Shown here piece after piece: positions 1 through 10,264 of a DNA stretch of 64,000 nucleotides. The stretch is from Meghimatium bilineatum (lineage: Eukaryota > Mollusca > Gastropoda > Stylommatophora > Philomycidae). The notes under the pieces were generated by a model. It did no database searches. It was not told where the DNA came from and worked only from the letters and a program-made list of their open reading frames with translations. Each line of letters begins with the position of its first letter. Positions within the stretch are counted from its first letter, which is position 1. The position numbers and the translations under genes are program-made. Location: the NCBI GenBank assembly GCA_034231615.1, contig CM067316.1, positions 65,067,853 through 65,131,852 of the forward strand, written 5' to 3'.

Positions 1-102
1 CTCCATATTCTGTCCATGAGTTGATTTTGACAGTTTTAATGACTTTCTTTGCATTTGTTTTTGCTGTCTTATATTCTATGTAGTCTACTTGGTTTTTACT
101 TG

Positions 103-257
103 TGACCCATATTTGTGTGATCCATATTTGTATGATCCATATTTGTGTGATCCATATTTGTGTGATCCATATTTGTGTGATCCATATTCGTGTGATCCAT
201 ATTTGTGTGATCGATATTTGTGTGATCCATATTTGTGTGATCCATATTTGTGTGAGT
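103..257. repeat. 15-bp minisatellite
   Basis: About ten head-to-tail copies of a 15-bp unit built on GTGATCCATATTTGT. Read on the minus strand it gives a stop-free five-residue repeat (HKYGS), which explains the apparent open frame. Copies differ by single substitutions only. Confidence 0.95.
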
Positions 258-372
258 TGTGACTCTTATATTTTTGTTTCTTTTCTCTTGTGACTTTTTT
301 TTTTGACTTCATTCCGCCATGCTGTTATTTTTGGTTTCTTTACACTGTTGTTTTATATATATATATATCACC

Positions 373-459
373 CCGTGTTCTCCGATGTTCCGTGTTCTCC
401 GATGTTCCGTGTTCTCCGATGTTCCGTGTTCTCCGATGTTCCGTGTTATCAGATGTTCC
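373..459. repeat. 17-bp minisatellite
   Basis: About five copies of a 17-bp unit containing TTCTCCGATGTTCCG, with one divergent copy at the right edge. Confidence 0.9.
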
Positions 460-984
460 TATGAGAATATTTCTCCTCATACTTGACTTTTTCCACCTTT
501 TTAAATTTTGCATTATTTATATTAATACTGCATTTTGGCGGTTTATATTGCTTTGAGACAAGGATTACTTGTGTTTTCTTCTTGTGTGTAGAATGAGACA
601 ATGCTTCTACTTTCTTGTACAACCGTAATAAAAAAAAGCTGATACCATTACAAAATTGTAGATTAAGTGACCACCCAGTTACAGGCTATATATATGTTAT
701 GCGTGTTGTGTGTTATTGATTTGAAATAAATTTTACTTGTAACATTAGTCCCTTCTAGAGATTACATGAACATACGCTGGGCTGATCTCCTGGTTGATGC
801 GATATATAATTAGACCAGTCATTAGTGAGAATTAGATCGGCATTTAGAGGACCATTAGTTTAAATTAGATCTGTTTTTAGAAATAAATGATGAAAATTGC
901 AGTGTAGTGGTGAGAGTGGATGCGAGTGTGTTGAAGGGAGTGTGAGAGTTGAACAATGTTAATGAGAAATGAATGAGTTATATG
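460..984. other. AT-rich stretch, nothing recognised
   Basis: No open frame with coding character, no RNA gene and no clear repeat. Around 800-880 there is a weak duplication of an AGATCNG / ATTAG pattern. Confidence 0.5.
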
Positions 985-1376
985 AAGACTGACTGTGAGA
1001 TGTACTGAATGCGAGATAGATTGATTGTAAAATTCGTTGACTGTGAGATAGATTGATTGTAAAATAGGTTGACTGTGAGATAGATTGACTCTGAGATAGA
1101 CTGATTCAGAGATAAACGGACTATTAGACAGACTGATTGTGAATTCTACTGACTGTGAAGAAGATTCTGAAATTGACTGTGAAATAGAGTGAATATGAGA
1201 CAGACTGTGAAATAAATTGACTGTGAAATAGACTGAAAAAAGTTATTGAATGACAATGTGATGTAGAGAAAATGACAGATGAAGACAAAGGATGAAAGAT
1301 GGAGAATGACAGATGGAAAGAGAGTGAAAGATGGAGAATGACAGATGGAAAGAGAGTGAAAGATGGAGAAATGAAC
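985..1376. repeat. Degenerate 15-17-bp repeat followed by a 33-bp repeat
   Basis: From 985 to about 1235 the sequence cycles imperfectly through GACTGTGAGATAGATT-like units, an old and eroded tandem array. From about 1262 to 1376 a second unit centred on GGAGAATGACAGATGGAAAG is present two to three times. Confidence 0.7.
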
Positions 1377-1691
1377 CATACATTGAGATAGATTGACATA
1401 ATGAGATAGACATTGAAACATGTAAACCGGCAGAATGAGATATAGTGACAGATTGAATTTTTTTTCCCTATGAAATTAGCGAATATACCAACATTCAGTA
1501 AGGACAAGATAATTCAATAAATTCACGAGATTTTCAAATACAACTTCATACAAATATAGACGGCAATAAGATTGTTGTATTAGAATTTCTTTCTTGCCCA
1601 TTTACTGTATGCTAGCAGAGAAATGACATTTATTTCAGGTCCCATCTTTTTATGCTTGTTTATCAGGAGCTGAAACTTCAGTCACAAGGAT

Positions 1692-1718
1692 ACTAATAAT
1701 AATAACAATAATAATAAC

Positions 1719-1753
<35 letters not shown>

Positions 1754-1826
1754 TAATAATAATAACAGTAATAATAATAATAACAATAATAATAATAATA
1801 GCATTAATAATAATGATAATAAAGAT
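1692..1826. repeat. (AAT)n microsatellite
   Basis: Interrupted run of AAT trinucleotides with occasional C or G substitutions. It produces long I- or L-rich open frames on the minus strand that are not genes. Confidence 0.95.
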
Positions 1827-2175
1827 AAAACCCATAACCGGCCAGTGTCCTTGGGGTGGCACACTGAAGAGATAAGCACAAAAGTCCCTCCTAAAACATG
1901 TGTGCTTAGTCGTTCGGAGGAGTGTAGAAAAATCATGTCCAGACTATTCCGTTTCCAAACCAGAATGTTCTTTAACCGCCTATTCTCCTTCTACATTCCA
2001 CTTTTCCTTGTTGAATAATTTGAAAGAGAAAGCGAGTCGTGTCTCGTTACATGTCCAAACCAAACACGTTTACGCCGTTTCACCACTGCCAAAAGTGGCT
2101 CTTGATAACCTGCAAGTTTTGTTTATTTGTTGTTGGACGAACACATTTGTCCTGTGTTCTATACAACTAATTCTT
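1827..2175. other. Unique sequence, nothing recognised
   Basis: A 96-codon frame is open on the plus strand (1900-2190), but its composition is ordinary and I see no domain. No splice signals frame it convincingly. Confidence 0.4.
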
Positions 2176-2280
2176 AACAAACATCTGTAGCACTTGTATT
2201 AACAAACATCTGTAGCACTTGTATTAACAAACATCTGTAGCACTTGTATTAACAAACATCTGTAGCACTTGTATTAACAA
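2176..2280. repeat. 25-bp minisatellite inside a retrotransposon frame
   Basis: Four near-identical 25-bp copies starting at 2176, 2201, 2226 and 2251. The reverse complement of one copy encodes YKCYRCLL, the conserved C-terminal retroelement motif that follows directly from the flanking RRIQAC, so the monomer is a piece of the element. Confidence 0.9.
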
Positions 2281-2326
2281 GCCTGAATCCTTCTTCCTGT
2301 GTCTGCATCGATTGTCCATCTTTCAC

Positions 2327-2416
2327 ATCCGTACACAAGTGTACATAGCACTAGCGATCCGTACACAAGTGTACTTAGCACTAGCGATCCGTACACAAGT
2401 GTACATAGCACTAGCG
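2327..2416. repeat. 30-bp minisatellite inside a retrotransposon frame
   Basis: Three 30-bp copies (2327, 2357, 2387). Thirty bases is ten codons, so the minus-strand frame is kept and each copy reads SLVLCTLVYG, the retroelement motif preceding CERWTI. The copies differ by a single base. Confidence 0.92.
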
Positions 2417-2560
2417 ATCGAATAGACTGATGTTTACTGTAATACGGATCGTAGTTTTCCAGATCATATTTCAATCTTGCCAGGACAGTCATGTCGTGTC
2501 TTAACTTATCATTTCTAAGTTACCATCATCACATATTTGGGTCGCACTAAAAGATTTATC

Positions 2561-2887
2561 TCGATACATAGATGAGATAAATGCTGAGATATTTGACGAT
2601 ACTTGTGTGTGTGTAGTAATCTCATATCAAGGGCAATAATTAAATGATCGATTACTCGTTTCGCCTGCTCTCTATCGCCTGAATGAATCCGATGGCTCGT
2701 CCGGAATCTCGTCCTGATAAAATGTTGAACAATTTATGAGTTGAAGTAAACTTCATGTAAGATCCTACAGGACATGAAGTCAACTATTGATTGTGTGCTT
2801 GTTCTGCTGCTGCCATATGGGACAACGGTCTAGTTTTTGTAAATTAACAAACAGTAATTGATGACAACATTGAATATGGTTCTTTCT
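2561..2887. other. Unique sequence, nothing recognised
   Basis: No frame, RNA or repeat that I can support. Confidence 0.4.
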
Positions 2888-4075
2888 TCATAATCAGATC
2901 GTAAAGTCTGCGACACCGACGGTAGAAATGACAGGGTACGATGTAATCAGGACCTCATCCTTACAATATCTTGGCGTGCTTTGAATCGTTGTCTGTGCTT
3001 TCGGGAACACGTTGATTATGTTATCGCAAAGTACTTTCAGCTCTGAGAGTGATGGCAGCGGCTGACACTAAACAACCACAGCTCGTAAGCTTATATAAGG
3101 ATCTTGCCCTCCCTCTCATGGAATATTCAAGTACCACTATCACCGCCAGTCACACACAGATTGAGAGGATGGAGAGAATTCAAAATAAATCGATGCGGAT
3201 CATCTTTGATTACACAAGGGACACACCCTGTGTGACTATGAGATTTCTCCTTGATTTTCCGAGGATATCTCACAGACATGATGTGCTGCATGCCCATGCA
3301 TCACCGACTACACAGTGAAGCTTCCTCGTGTGAACGGAAACTGGTTCAATAGAGGCAAATCGTGGATGAGTCGTGCCGAGGATACCGTGAGTCGTGCCGA
3401 GGATACCGTGAGTCGTGCCGAGGATACCGTGAGTCGTGCCGAGGATACCGTGAGTCGTGCCGAGGATACCGTGAGTCGTGCCGAGGATACCGTGAGTCGT
3501 GCCGAGGATACCGTGAGTCGTGCCGAGGATACAGATTTACGCCCCAGAAGGCACAACTACCGGCAAGGAATGGATACCTATTCGTATGGTGTTTCAAGAG
3601 GCAGTCATGACCATCAATATACTCAATAGAGAGTGCAGGGAACACAGCCACGTGAGCGTGGATGCTGAGGTCACATCACTCATCTGCGAACATGCTGACG
3701 ATACAGATGTTATGATTTACACGGACTGGTCGGTCATTCGTCACCACCGATGCGCTTGGGCTTTACTGCGAGATGACACGGAAATGCGACAGTCCACGAA
3801 GCCAGTGAAGCTTTTACCGCAACAAAAAACGGTCTAATAATTGAAGTATTCGTTGTAACGCAAACACTTAACTGGCTGGAATCGCAAGCCTATTCCCATG
3901 CGTGCATACTAAGAAACTCACTGAACATGATTCAGAAAGTCAAAACAGGCGATGAACGTAGGGGATGGGTGGAGTCATTGGAGAGAGCTAAAGCAGAAAC
4001 CATAACATATGGTCAACCTATGGATCGAGCGGACACACTCATTGCTCTGTGTGAGTCCTCATGATCAGATGATTT
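2888..4075 (+). mobile_element. Jockey-like non-LTR retrotransposon fragment: RT C-terminus plus RNase H
   Basis: The translation starts near 2888 with HNQIVKSATPTVEM and SLQYLGVL (thumb), meets a stop and frameshift, then continues VMAAADTKQPQLVSLYKDLA and RIQNKSMRII, the usual C-terminal RT segment of jockey-like elements. After the 21-bp array comes an RNase H domain: an acidic-rich stretch with VDAEVTSLICEH, the first catalytic block as YTDWSV (YTDGSV expected, so G is replaced by W), and a decayed end around 3980-4055 with WVESLERAKAETITY and DRADTLIALC. Stops near 2980 and 3837 and missing parts show it is inactive. A related copy lies on the minus strand at 15.0-16.6 kb and another at 59.9-60.6 kb. 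Confidence 0.82.
3368..3535. repeat. 21-bp minisatellite inside a retrotransposon frame
   Basis: Eight copies of a 21-bp unit, almost identical. Translated in the element's frame each gives SRAEDTV (seven codons). The array follows directly on RGKSWM. The related element on the minus strand has RGKSWMGCAEDIQ as a single copy (about 15,846-15,887), which identifies the source of the monomer. Confidence 0.95.
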
Positions 4076-4475
4076 TGAGATGAATGAGCATATGGCTTAA
4101 TATCAATAATAAGTTAATTCAGAGTGAAGATGGGCGTGGCCTATAGAGAACACTTAACAAAGGTTTCAAAAAGAGCTGTGAACCGGCATAGAACCGGAAA
4201 CATCAGCCGTCATATCCTGAGAGATTTGCAGAAGCGGATATCTGAGCGGCTGTGGACATGCACTGGAGATAATCAATAAACTAATACCTAACCGAGCTGG
4301 AGGATGGAGATAGCCGCAGTAACAGCTGATCTAATTTGGCAGACGACGCAACCACCGACACATATAGTGATTCTAGAATACTCTTGAGTATACTGCGCAG
4401 GATAGGAACATGGGTGATAGGACAAAAATGTGGGACATGTTTCTCAACAATACATCCCGCATAGTCACACGGATC

Positions 4476-4563
4476 TACTGTCATGGTCATCGCTACAGTC
4501 ATGGTCATCGCTACTGTCATGGTCATCGCTACTGTCATGGTCATCGCTACTGTCATGGTCATG
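4476..4563. repeat. 18-bp minisatellite inside RNase H coding sequence
   Basis: Just under five copies of an 18-bp unit. Six codons per unit keep the frame, giving YCHGHR repeats that merge into HGHAEDRSNKRADTL, the RNase H C-terminal motif. Confidence 0.92.
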
Positions 4564-4800
4564 CGGAAGACAGAAGCAACAAACGAGCTGACACATTGAC
4601 AGGCAAAAACTATTGTGGATGAGAAGATACTGAGCTGAGTTAATTAGAGCAGTCATGGATACACTACACAATGATGAAAGGGATGCTGAAGGAGATCATG
4701 TACATGTTCAGAGAATGATAGAAAATGGGAGTGACCAGGGGGAGAGGGTAGAACGTGCGTCCTCACCGGAAAGAATGGAAGAACCCACGACCAACTTCTG

Positions 4801-5080
4801 AATGTGACACTGAGCTTACATACCTTTAGACATCTGGCGGAATGTGACACTGAGCTTACATACCTTTAGACGTCTGGCGGAATGTGACACTGAGATTACA
4901 TACCTTTAGACATCTGGCGGAATGTGACACTGAGATTACATACCTTTAGACATCTGGTGGAATGTGACACTGAGATTACATACCTTTAGACATCTGGTGG
5001 AATGTGACACTGAGATTACATACCTTTAGACATCTGGTGGAATGTGACACTGAGATTACATACCTTTAGACATCTGGCGG
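4801..5080. repeat. 40-bp minisatellite inside a retrotransposon tail
   Basis: Seven copies at exact 40-bp spacing (4801, 4841, ... 5041). One copy plus the flank reads NVTLSLHTFRHLAE in frame with the surrounding retroelement tail. Copies differ at about four positions. Confidence 0.93.
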
Positions 5081-5449
5081 AATGGCTATCAGAGCATGAG
5101 AACTTGTGCAGTGATGCTAATTCCTAATCAAGAAACAATTCATGACAGTAACCATCCCCCCCCACACTTTTTCTTGTTCTCTTTTATTATCCATCTTACT
5201 CATGAAAGCTTTCGAAGACACAAAAAGTGTATTCAAATATTGTACAATGTATCTGTGTATTGAATGTATGTAACAGGTAATAACTTATATGATCACCATC
5301 CTGTACCGTGTCTGGCAGCTAGCTTAGGTGTGCAACCATCTCCAGTTCACTCTATCCCCTGTACTGTCAATGCAGTCAAATAAATGTCTTTCTTTTTCCG
5401 GTTCCATTTTCTCATACAAATTTGAAAAAAATTATTATCATGATATCCA

Positions 5450-5700
5450 TGGCACCATGTTTATAGCACACTACACGCTCTTGCTAGAAACGACACCATG
5501 TTTATAGTAAGTACACTACACGCTCTTGCTAGACACGACACCATGTTTATATCACACTACACGCTCTTGATAGACACGAAACCATGTTTATAGCACACTA
5601 CACGCTCTTTATAGACACGACACCATGTTTATAGTACTCTACACCCCATGACAAACACGTCGCCATCGTTATAACACACTACACGCTCACAGCATCAGCT
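5450..5700. repeat. About 42-bp degenerate minisatellite
   Basis: Six imperfect copies of a unit beginning CACCATGTTTATAG and containing CACTACACGCTCTTG. Spacing varies from about 39 to 45 bp through small indels, so it is older than its neighbours. Confidence 0.85.
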
Positions 5701-6808
5701 GTTCCTTCTGTATAACACGCCCCCCCTCCACAACCATTGTATCTAATTATACCACTATATATATGTCAACTTGGAACCCTGCAACCTCTCCACCTGAACA
5801 CGTTTCATTCCTACATATAAATCTCCGGTATTTTCTTTGTTTATCACCGGTTTTCTCTGCTTCTTCTCAGTCCCTTCAGTGTGTGTGTATCTATTGATCG
5901 TGTATATCCTCCCAGCATGCTACAGTTTATCATGTATATCCTCCAGAAATGTCTCTGTTTATACTAACCCTGAATTGATATGCTAATCTGTATTCGTCGT
6001 GTCTTATGTTTTGTTATGTGTGAAGCACTTCGGTCAAAACGTCGATTGTCTTTGTCTGTTTTCAGTGTACTTGTCGTGATTTTTCAAAGTTCGTTAACCA
6101 CTGTTTTCCTATTGAACAGAATGGTACATCGAGACCATCAATCATAGAGTAGAAGTTCCTTGATGATTGTTGCAATCCTAAATTGCACTACCCCACGATA
6201 GTTGCCAAGACAAGAGACACGACGAGAAGAAAGAGAAATGTGGGCTATGATTGATAGAATATTGTAGGTCAACTGATAGACTGTAACATGACAGAATTCA
6301 AATACCCTGGCCAACTAACTCTCTATCCTGATGTCATGACACAGCAGGAACTCTGTACTGTCAGTCAGTTCTGAAGTTCATCTGAAATTCCCTCAGAGAA
6401 ACTGGTAATTGTGACAAAATATTAGATTATAGATTTTGCCATTTTGTGTCTCCCATCAGACGTGCTGCGTTTAATTGGTTGGGGAAGAATTCAACTGTGA
6501 CGTCAGTAATATTTGAAAATCTTCTTGTGGAGAAATTGAGAATATTCTAAAAATGTGTGTCTTTTCTGAAGTGTATCATAGATGTGTCAGTCGCAGGATG
6601 AGCACGGGGGTATTATTAGCAACTGTTGATGGAGGTAAGTATTGATATTTTTCACGAGTCTGTGAAGTTTGATTGAGATCACGTTACCGTTAATCGGGAA
6701 ATAGTACTTGATCACCGGCAGGATTGGGATTCGAACAGGCATCTTCTTAGTAGATAGTTGAAAGCGATTTTCACTTGCTTGTGTTCATCAATGATGGTGT
6801 ACTCTTTC
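5701..6808. other. Gene-free stretch with two weak dispersed-repeat traces
   Basis: No coding frame. At about 6010-6055 there is a GAAGCACTTCGGTCAAAACG string resembling the core seen at 7.9, 17.9, 35.9 and 37.7 kb. At 6710-6785 (minus) there is a tRNA-like B-box trace. Confidence 0.4.
6710..6785 (-). repeat. tRNA-like fragment, possible old SINE head
   Basis: Reverse complement contains GTTCGAATCCC, matching the RNA polymerase III B-box, preceded by a tRNA-like arm region. No intact A-box or cloverleaf can be drawn, so it is not called as a tRNA gene. Confidence 0.3.
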
Positions 6809-7262
6809 TGTACAAGTAAACATTTCATGTACAAGTAAACATTTCATGTACAAGTACACATTTCATGTACAAGTAAACATTCAATGTACAAGTGAACATT
6901 TCATGTACAAGTAAACATTTCATGTACAAGTAAACATTTCATGTGCAAGTAAACATTTCATGTACAAGTAAACATTTCATGTACAAGTAAACATTTCATG
7001 TACAAGTAAACATTTCATGTACAAGTAAAGATTTCATGTGCAAGTAAACATGTCACGTGCAAGTAAACATTTCACGTACAAGTAAACATTTCACGTACAA
7101 GTAAACATTTCCTGTGCAAGTAAACATTTCACGTACAAGTAAACATTTCCTGTGCAAGTAAACATTTCCTGTGCAAGTAAACATTTCCTGTGCAAGTAAA
7201 CATTTCCTGTGCAAGTAAACATTTCATGTGCAAGTAAACATTTTACGTACAAGTAAACATTT
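6809..7262. repeat. 19-bp minisatellite
   Basis: About 24 copies of a 19-bp unit (TGTACAAGTAAACATTTCA). The right half carries variant copies (CCTGTGCAAG, CACGTACAAG) grouped in blocks, indicating local duplication of variants. Confidence 0.95.
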
Positions 7263-7573
7263 GACAGACAGAATGGTGAACTTCGCCAGCAGAAGACCTA
7301 CCAGTAGAAACAGAACACGCTCTTTCACGTCATATGTTTTTTAAAATTATGTGCGTACATTTCATTGGACAGCGTTGACAGGCAACACACAGTATATATT
7401 TTGTGACCAACGAAAGACTAGACAATAATGCACATCGTCACGAATTAAGGATTGTTTTTATTCTGTTCGTTGATTCTCTGTTGGTGAGATTCACTGACAG
7501 AATACAATATCATAGATTCTTGTATCACTCAGCCAAAGTGAGTTGAATAATATTTGTATCCTTCTCTGGAAAT

Positions 7574-7632
7574 CTTGCTGGTTCAGTAGGTAAGCGTGTG
7601 CTCAAGAAATCGCGAGTTTGAATTTAGCTTGC
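7574..7632 (+). repeat. tRNA-like fragment
   Basis: TGGTTCAGTAGGTAAGCG resembles a tRNA D-arm/A-box and GAGTTTGAATTTAGC lies at the B-box distance, but the B-box is degraded. Possible SINE or tRNA pseudogene relic. Confidence 0.25.
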
Positions 7633-7865
7633 CACGTCTTGTTTATAAAGTGGATCTCGGAGATCCCTGTTGATCTAGATCACTGTGGATTGATATCCCT
7701 GTGGATGGAAACCCATGTGGATAGAGATCCCTGTGGATTGATGAGATTTTAGCTATCGAATTATGTGATTTTGTGATACATTTTGCAGGCGGCATCCGTT
7801 TAGCTTGAACCCGTTCAATATTGTTTCAGAAGTGTTGCAGCAAAATACAAAACACACTAACGACA

Positions 7866-7925
7866 TCAGCATAAACGAACTACGTTTTGAATAAAAAGTC
7901 TTCATCAGGACAAAAACAAGTAACA
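7866..7925 (-). repeat. Dispersed repeat end with hammerhead-like core
   Basis: The minus strand reads CCTGATGAAGACTTTTTATT followed by CAAAACGTAG. The CTGATGA...(G)AAAC layout around a short stem resembles a type I hammerhead ribozyme core as found at the ends of Penelope-like elements. The GAAAC box is altered to CAAAAC, so activity is doubtful. Confidence 0.35.
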
Positions 7926-8320
7926 AGAAATAAATATTACATAGAATAATAATGTAAGAGAAGATGAAAAGAAAACGTTGAGATAAGAAGAAAGAAAGAA
8001 AAACATGGGGAAAAGAAAAACGGGATGAAGAGAAAAAAGAATGAAAGGAAAAGCAAAAAAGGGAGTATAATCACGAAAGAAGATTCCAAGTCATATTACA
8101 CCACCCCTTCACCCCCCCCCCCAACCAACAAAAAAATCCCAAAAAGCCCTCCTTATTTAAAATCCGGTGTTGTCGAATAGAATAGTTGAAGTAAATGTGG
8201 TTGAAGGTAACAGTAGAAAATTATATTAATTTCACTGAAAATTCAAATATTACTAGATTGAGAACTAAGACACCGCTGAATGCGGATGAGATATTCGCGC
8301 AAATACAACGGCGACGCAGC

Positions 8321-9345
8321 ATTAATATTCTTGACTGATGTAAGCAAGGAGTCATGATTAATACTTCTGACTGATGTAAGCAAGGAGTCATGATTAATAC
8401 TTCTGACTGATGTAAGCAAGGAGTCATGATTAATACTTCTGACTGATGTAAGCAAGGAGTCATGATTAATACTTCTGACTGATGTAAGCAAGGAGTCATG
8501 ATTAATACTTCTGACTGATGTAAGCAAGGAGTCATGATTAATACTTCTGACTGATGTAAGCAAGGAGTCATGATTAATACTTCTAACTGATGTAAGCAAG
8601 GAGTCATGATTAATACTTCTGACTGATGTAAGCAAGGAGTCATGATTAATACTTCTGACTGATGTAAGCAAGGAGTCATGATTAATACTTCTGACTGATG
8701 TAAGCAAGGAGTCATGATTAATACTTCTGACTGATGTAAGCAAGGAGTCATGATTAATACTTCTGACTGATGTAAGCAAGGAGTCATGATTAATACTTCT
8801 AACTGATGTAAGCAAGGAGTCATGATTAATACTTCTGACTGATGTAAGCAAGGAGTCATGATTAATACTTCTAACTGATGTAAGCAAGGAGTCATGATAA
8901 ATACTTCTGACTGATGTAAGCAAGGAGTCATGATTAATACTTCTAACTGATGTAAGCAAGGAGTCATGATTAATACTTCTGACTGATGTAAACAAGGAGT
9001 CATGATTAATACTCTTGACTGATGTAAGCAAGGAGTCATGATTAATACTTCTAACTGATGTAAGCAAGGAGTCATGATTAATACTTCTGACTGATGTAAG
9101 CAAGGAGTCATGATTAATACTTCTAACTGATGTAAGCAAGGAGTCATGATTAATGCCGTTGACTGATGTAAGCAATGAGTCATGAGTAATACTTCTGACT
9201 AATGTAAGCAAGGAGTCATGATTAATGCCGTTGACTGATGTAATCAATGAGTCATGAGTAATACTTGTAACTGATGTAAGCAATGAGTCATGATTAATAC
9301 TTGTAACTGATGTAAGCAATGAGTCATGAGTAATGCCGTTGACTG
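8321..9345. repeat. 36-bp minisatellite, about 28 copies
   Basis: Very homogeneous 36-bp array; the core phrase GATGTAAGCAAGGAGTCATG recurs throughout. Twelve codons per unit leave several frames open, hence the long spurious frames on the minus strand. The five or so copies at the right end are the most divergent, some with AATGAGTCATGAGTAAT. The same monomer occurs inverted at 9871-10264. Confidence 0.97.
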
Positions 9346-9870
9346 ATTAAACGAGAGCATGAGTACAATCTCAGGACTGATTCCTGTTGTAAATCTAGTT
9401 GCACTAGTGACCTGTCACAGACAGATCCAGCGGGAGTATGAGAGTGATTGCTGAAGAAGAGGAAACAACATCAGTTCATATCTCCTTCTAGTTATTAGTT
9501 TGTGAATTGGTTCATCTAACGGTGATAGAAATTATTATTAGAAGTTTAGTCAATGTGTTTGGAAGCCACAAGAAACTTGTACAGGAGGAGGGAGTGTAAC
9601 AGTGTGACCATAACACAAGCAGTTTTGAAAAACAGTGATTGACAACATCGGTACGTCCCGTGGTGGTGGCAAGTAGTTGAATTATCCACAAGTCGGAGAT
9701 ATTGGGCAAGTACTTTAGGAGGAACAAATCCAATTAATTTGGTTGAAAGCATTGCAGACTTTGCTGTTGGGTTTAGAACTATCGTACAACATGTTACCTG
9801 CCACACATTAATATACAATAAAACATTATCAAGTGTCATTATGGGTGTGTTTTGTTGATTGTACTCATGT
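9346..9870. other. Unique spacer between two inverted arrays
   Basis: About 525 bp of non-repetitive sequence separating the two oppositely oriented 36-bp arrays; apart from the weak frame described for its right half, nothing is recognised. Confidence 0.6.
9640..9862 (+). CDS. Unrecognised coding-like frame in the spacer between inverted arrays
   Basis: A frame of about 73 codons runs from just after a TGA near 9636 to a TGA near 9860. It begins QHRYVPWWWQVVELS and continues RRYWASTLGGTNPINLV, with an amphipathic stretch ESIADFAVGFRTIVQHV. The composition looks like protein rather than repeat translation, and it lies in unique sequence. There is no good start codon or clear splice site, so it is at best an exon remnant. 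I do not recognise the family. Confidence 0.2.
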
Positions 9871-10264
9871 TCTTGCTTACATCAGTCAAGAGTATTAATC
9901 ATGACTCCTTGCTTACATCAGTCAAAAGTATTAATCATGACTCCTTGCTTACATCAGTCAAAAGTATTAATCATAACTCCTTGCTTACATCAGTCAAGAG
10001 TATTAATCATGACTCCTTGTTTACATCAGTTAGAAGTATTACTCATGACTCCTTGCTTACATCAGTCAAGAGTATTAATCATGACTCCTTGCTTACATCA
10101 GTCAGAAGTATTAATCATAACTCCTTGCTTACATCAGTCAAGAGTATTAATCATGACTCCTTGCTTACATCAGTTAGAAGTATTAATCATGACTCCTTGC
10201 TTACATCAGTCAAGAGTATTAATCATGACTCCTTGCTTACATCAGTCAGAAGTATTAATCATGA
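9871..10264. repeat. 36-bp minisatellite, inverted relative to 8321-9345
   Basis: About eleven copies of the reverse complement of the 8321-9345 monomer; CATGACTCCTTGCTTACATC is the shared core. Variants (CAAGAGTATT versus CAGAAGTATT versus TTAGAAGTATT) correspond to variants in the other array, so the two arrays share history beyond the monomer. Confidence 0.97.

Larger units (their letters stand above)
2176..2560 (-). mobile_element. Non-LTR retrotransposon fragment, C-terminal part of an EN-RT polyprotein
   Basis: On the minus strand the translation contains MTVLARLK, then LVLCTLVYGCERWTIDADT and GRRIQAC, then YKCYRCLL. These match the region after the reverse transcriptase thumb found in RTE-like endonuclease-reverse transcriptases (typically xxYGCExWTL...RRIQAFE.KCYRRLL). 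Upstream, a fragment in another frame (around FSATQICDDG) resembles the YLGATL-type strand of the thumb, so at least one frameshift is present. Two tandem arrays interrupt the fragment, one inside the LVLCTLVYG motif and one inside YKCYRCLL. It is clearly dead: short, frameshifted and lacking the catalytic RT region. Confidence 0.75.
4093..5395 (+). mobile_element. RNase H-bearing retrotransposon fragment with a conserved tail
   Basis: The strongest coding trace is around 4476-4615, where a HGHA...NKRADTLTGK string corresponds to the PGHAGV..NERADxLAG end of retroelement RNase H domains. Downstream, in changing frames, come IENGSDQGE and NVTLSLHTFRHLAE, which look like the tail of the same polyprotein. 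The similar segment at 11.6-11.96 kb (HGEVSAKERADALVGKA) supports this. Two arrays interrupt the region. An AATAAA at 5379-5384 is a candidate polyadenylation signal for the element end. The upstream limit near 4.1 kb is uncertain and could belong to the preceding element. Confidence 0.6.
7263..8320. other. Gene-free stretch; short GGATC-type repeat; purine-rich tract
   Basis: At about 7665-7745 a TCCCTGTGGAT phrase recurs four times. From 7920 to 8110 the sequence is strongly purine-rich. No coding frame is supported. Confidence 0.4.

Noticed and set aside
6277-6330. MTEFKYPGQLTL, resembling the RT thumb motif FKYLGQ
   Set aside because: Too short and with no supporting retroelement sequence on either side.
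8221-9319. Long open frames of 320-358 codons on the minus strand
   Set aside because: They are translations of the 36-bp array (12 codons per unit, no stops). No start context, no unique domain, and the inverted array gives equally long frames on the other strand.
8321-10264. CRISPR-like array of regular repeats
   Set aside because: Units are contiguous with no variable spacers, and the genome is eukaryotic.
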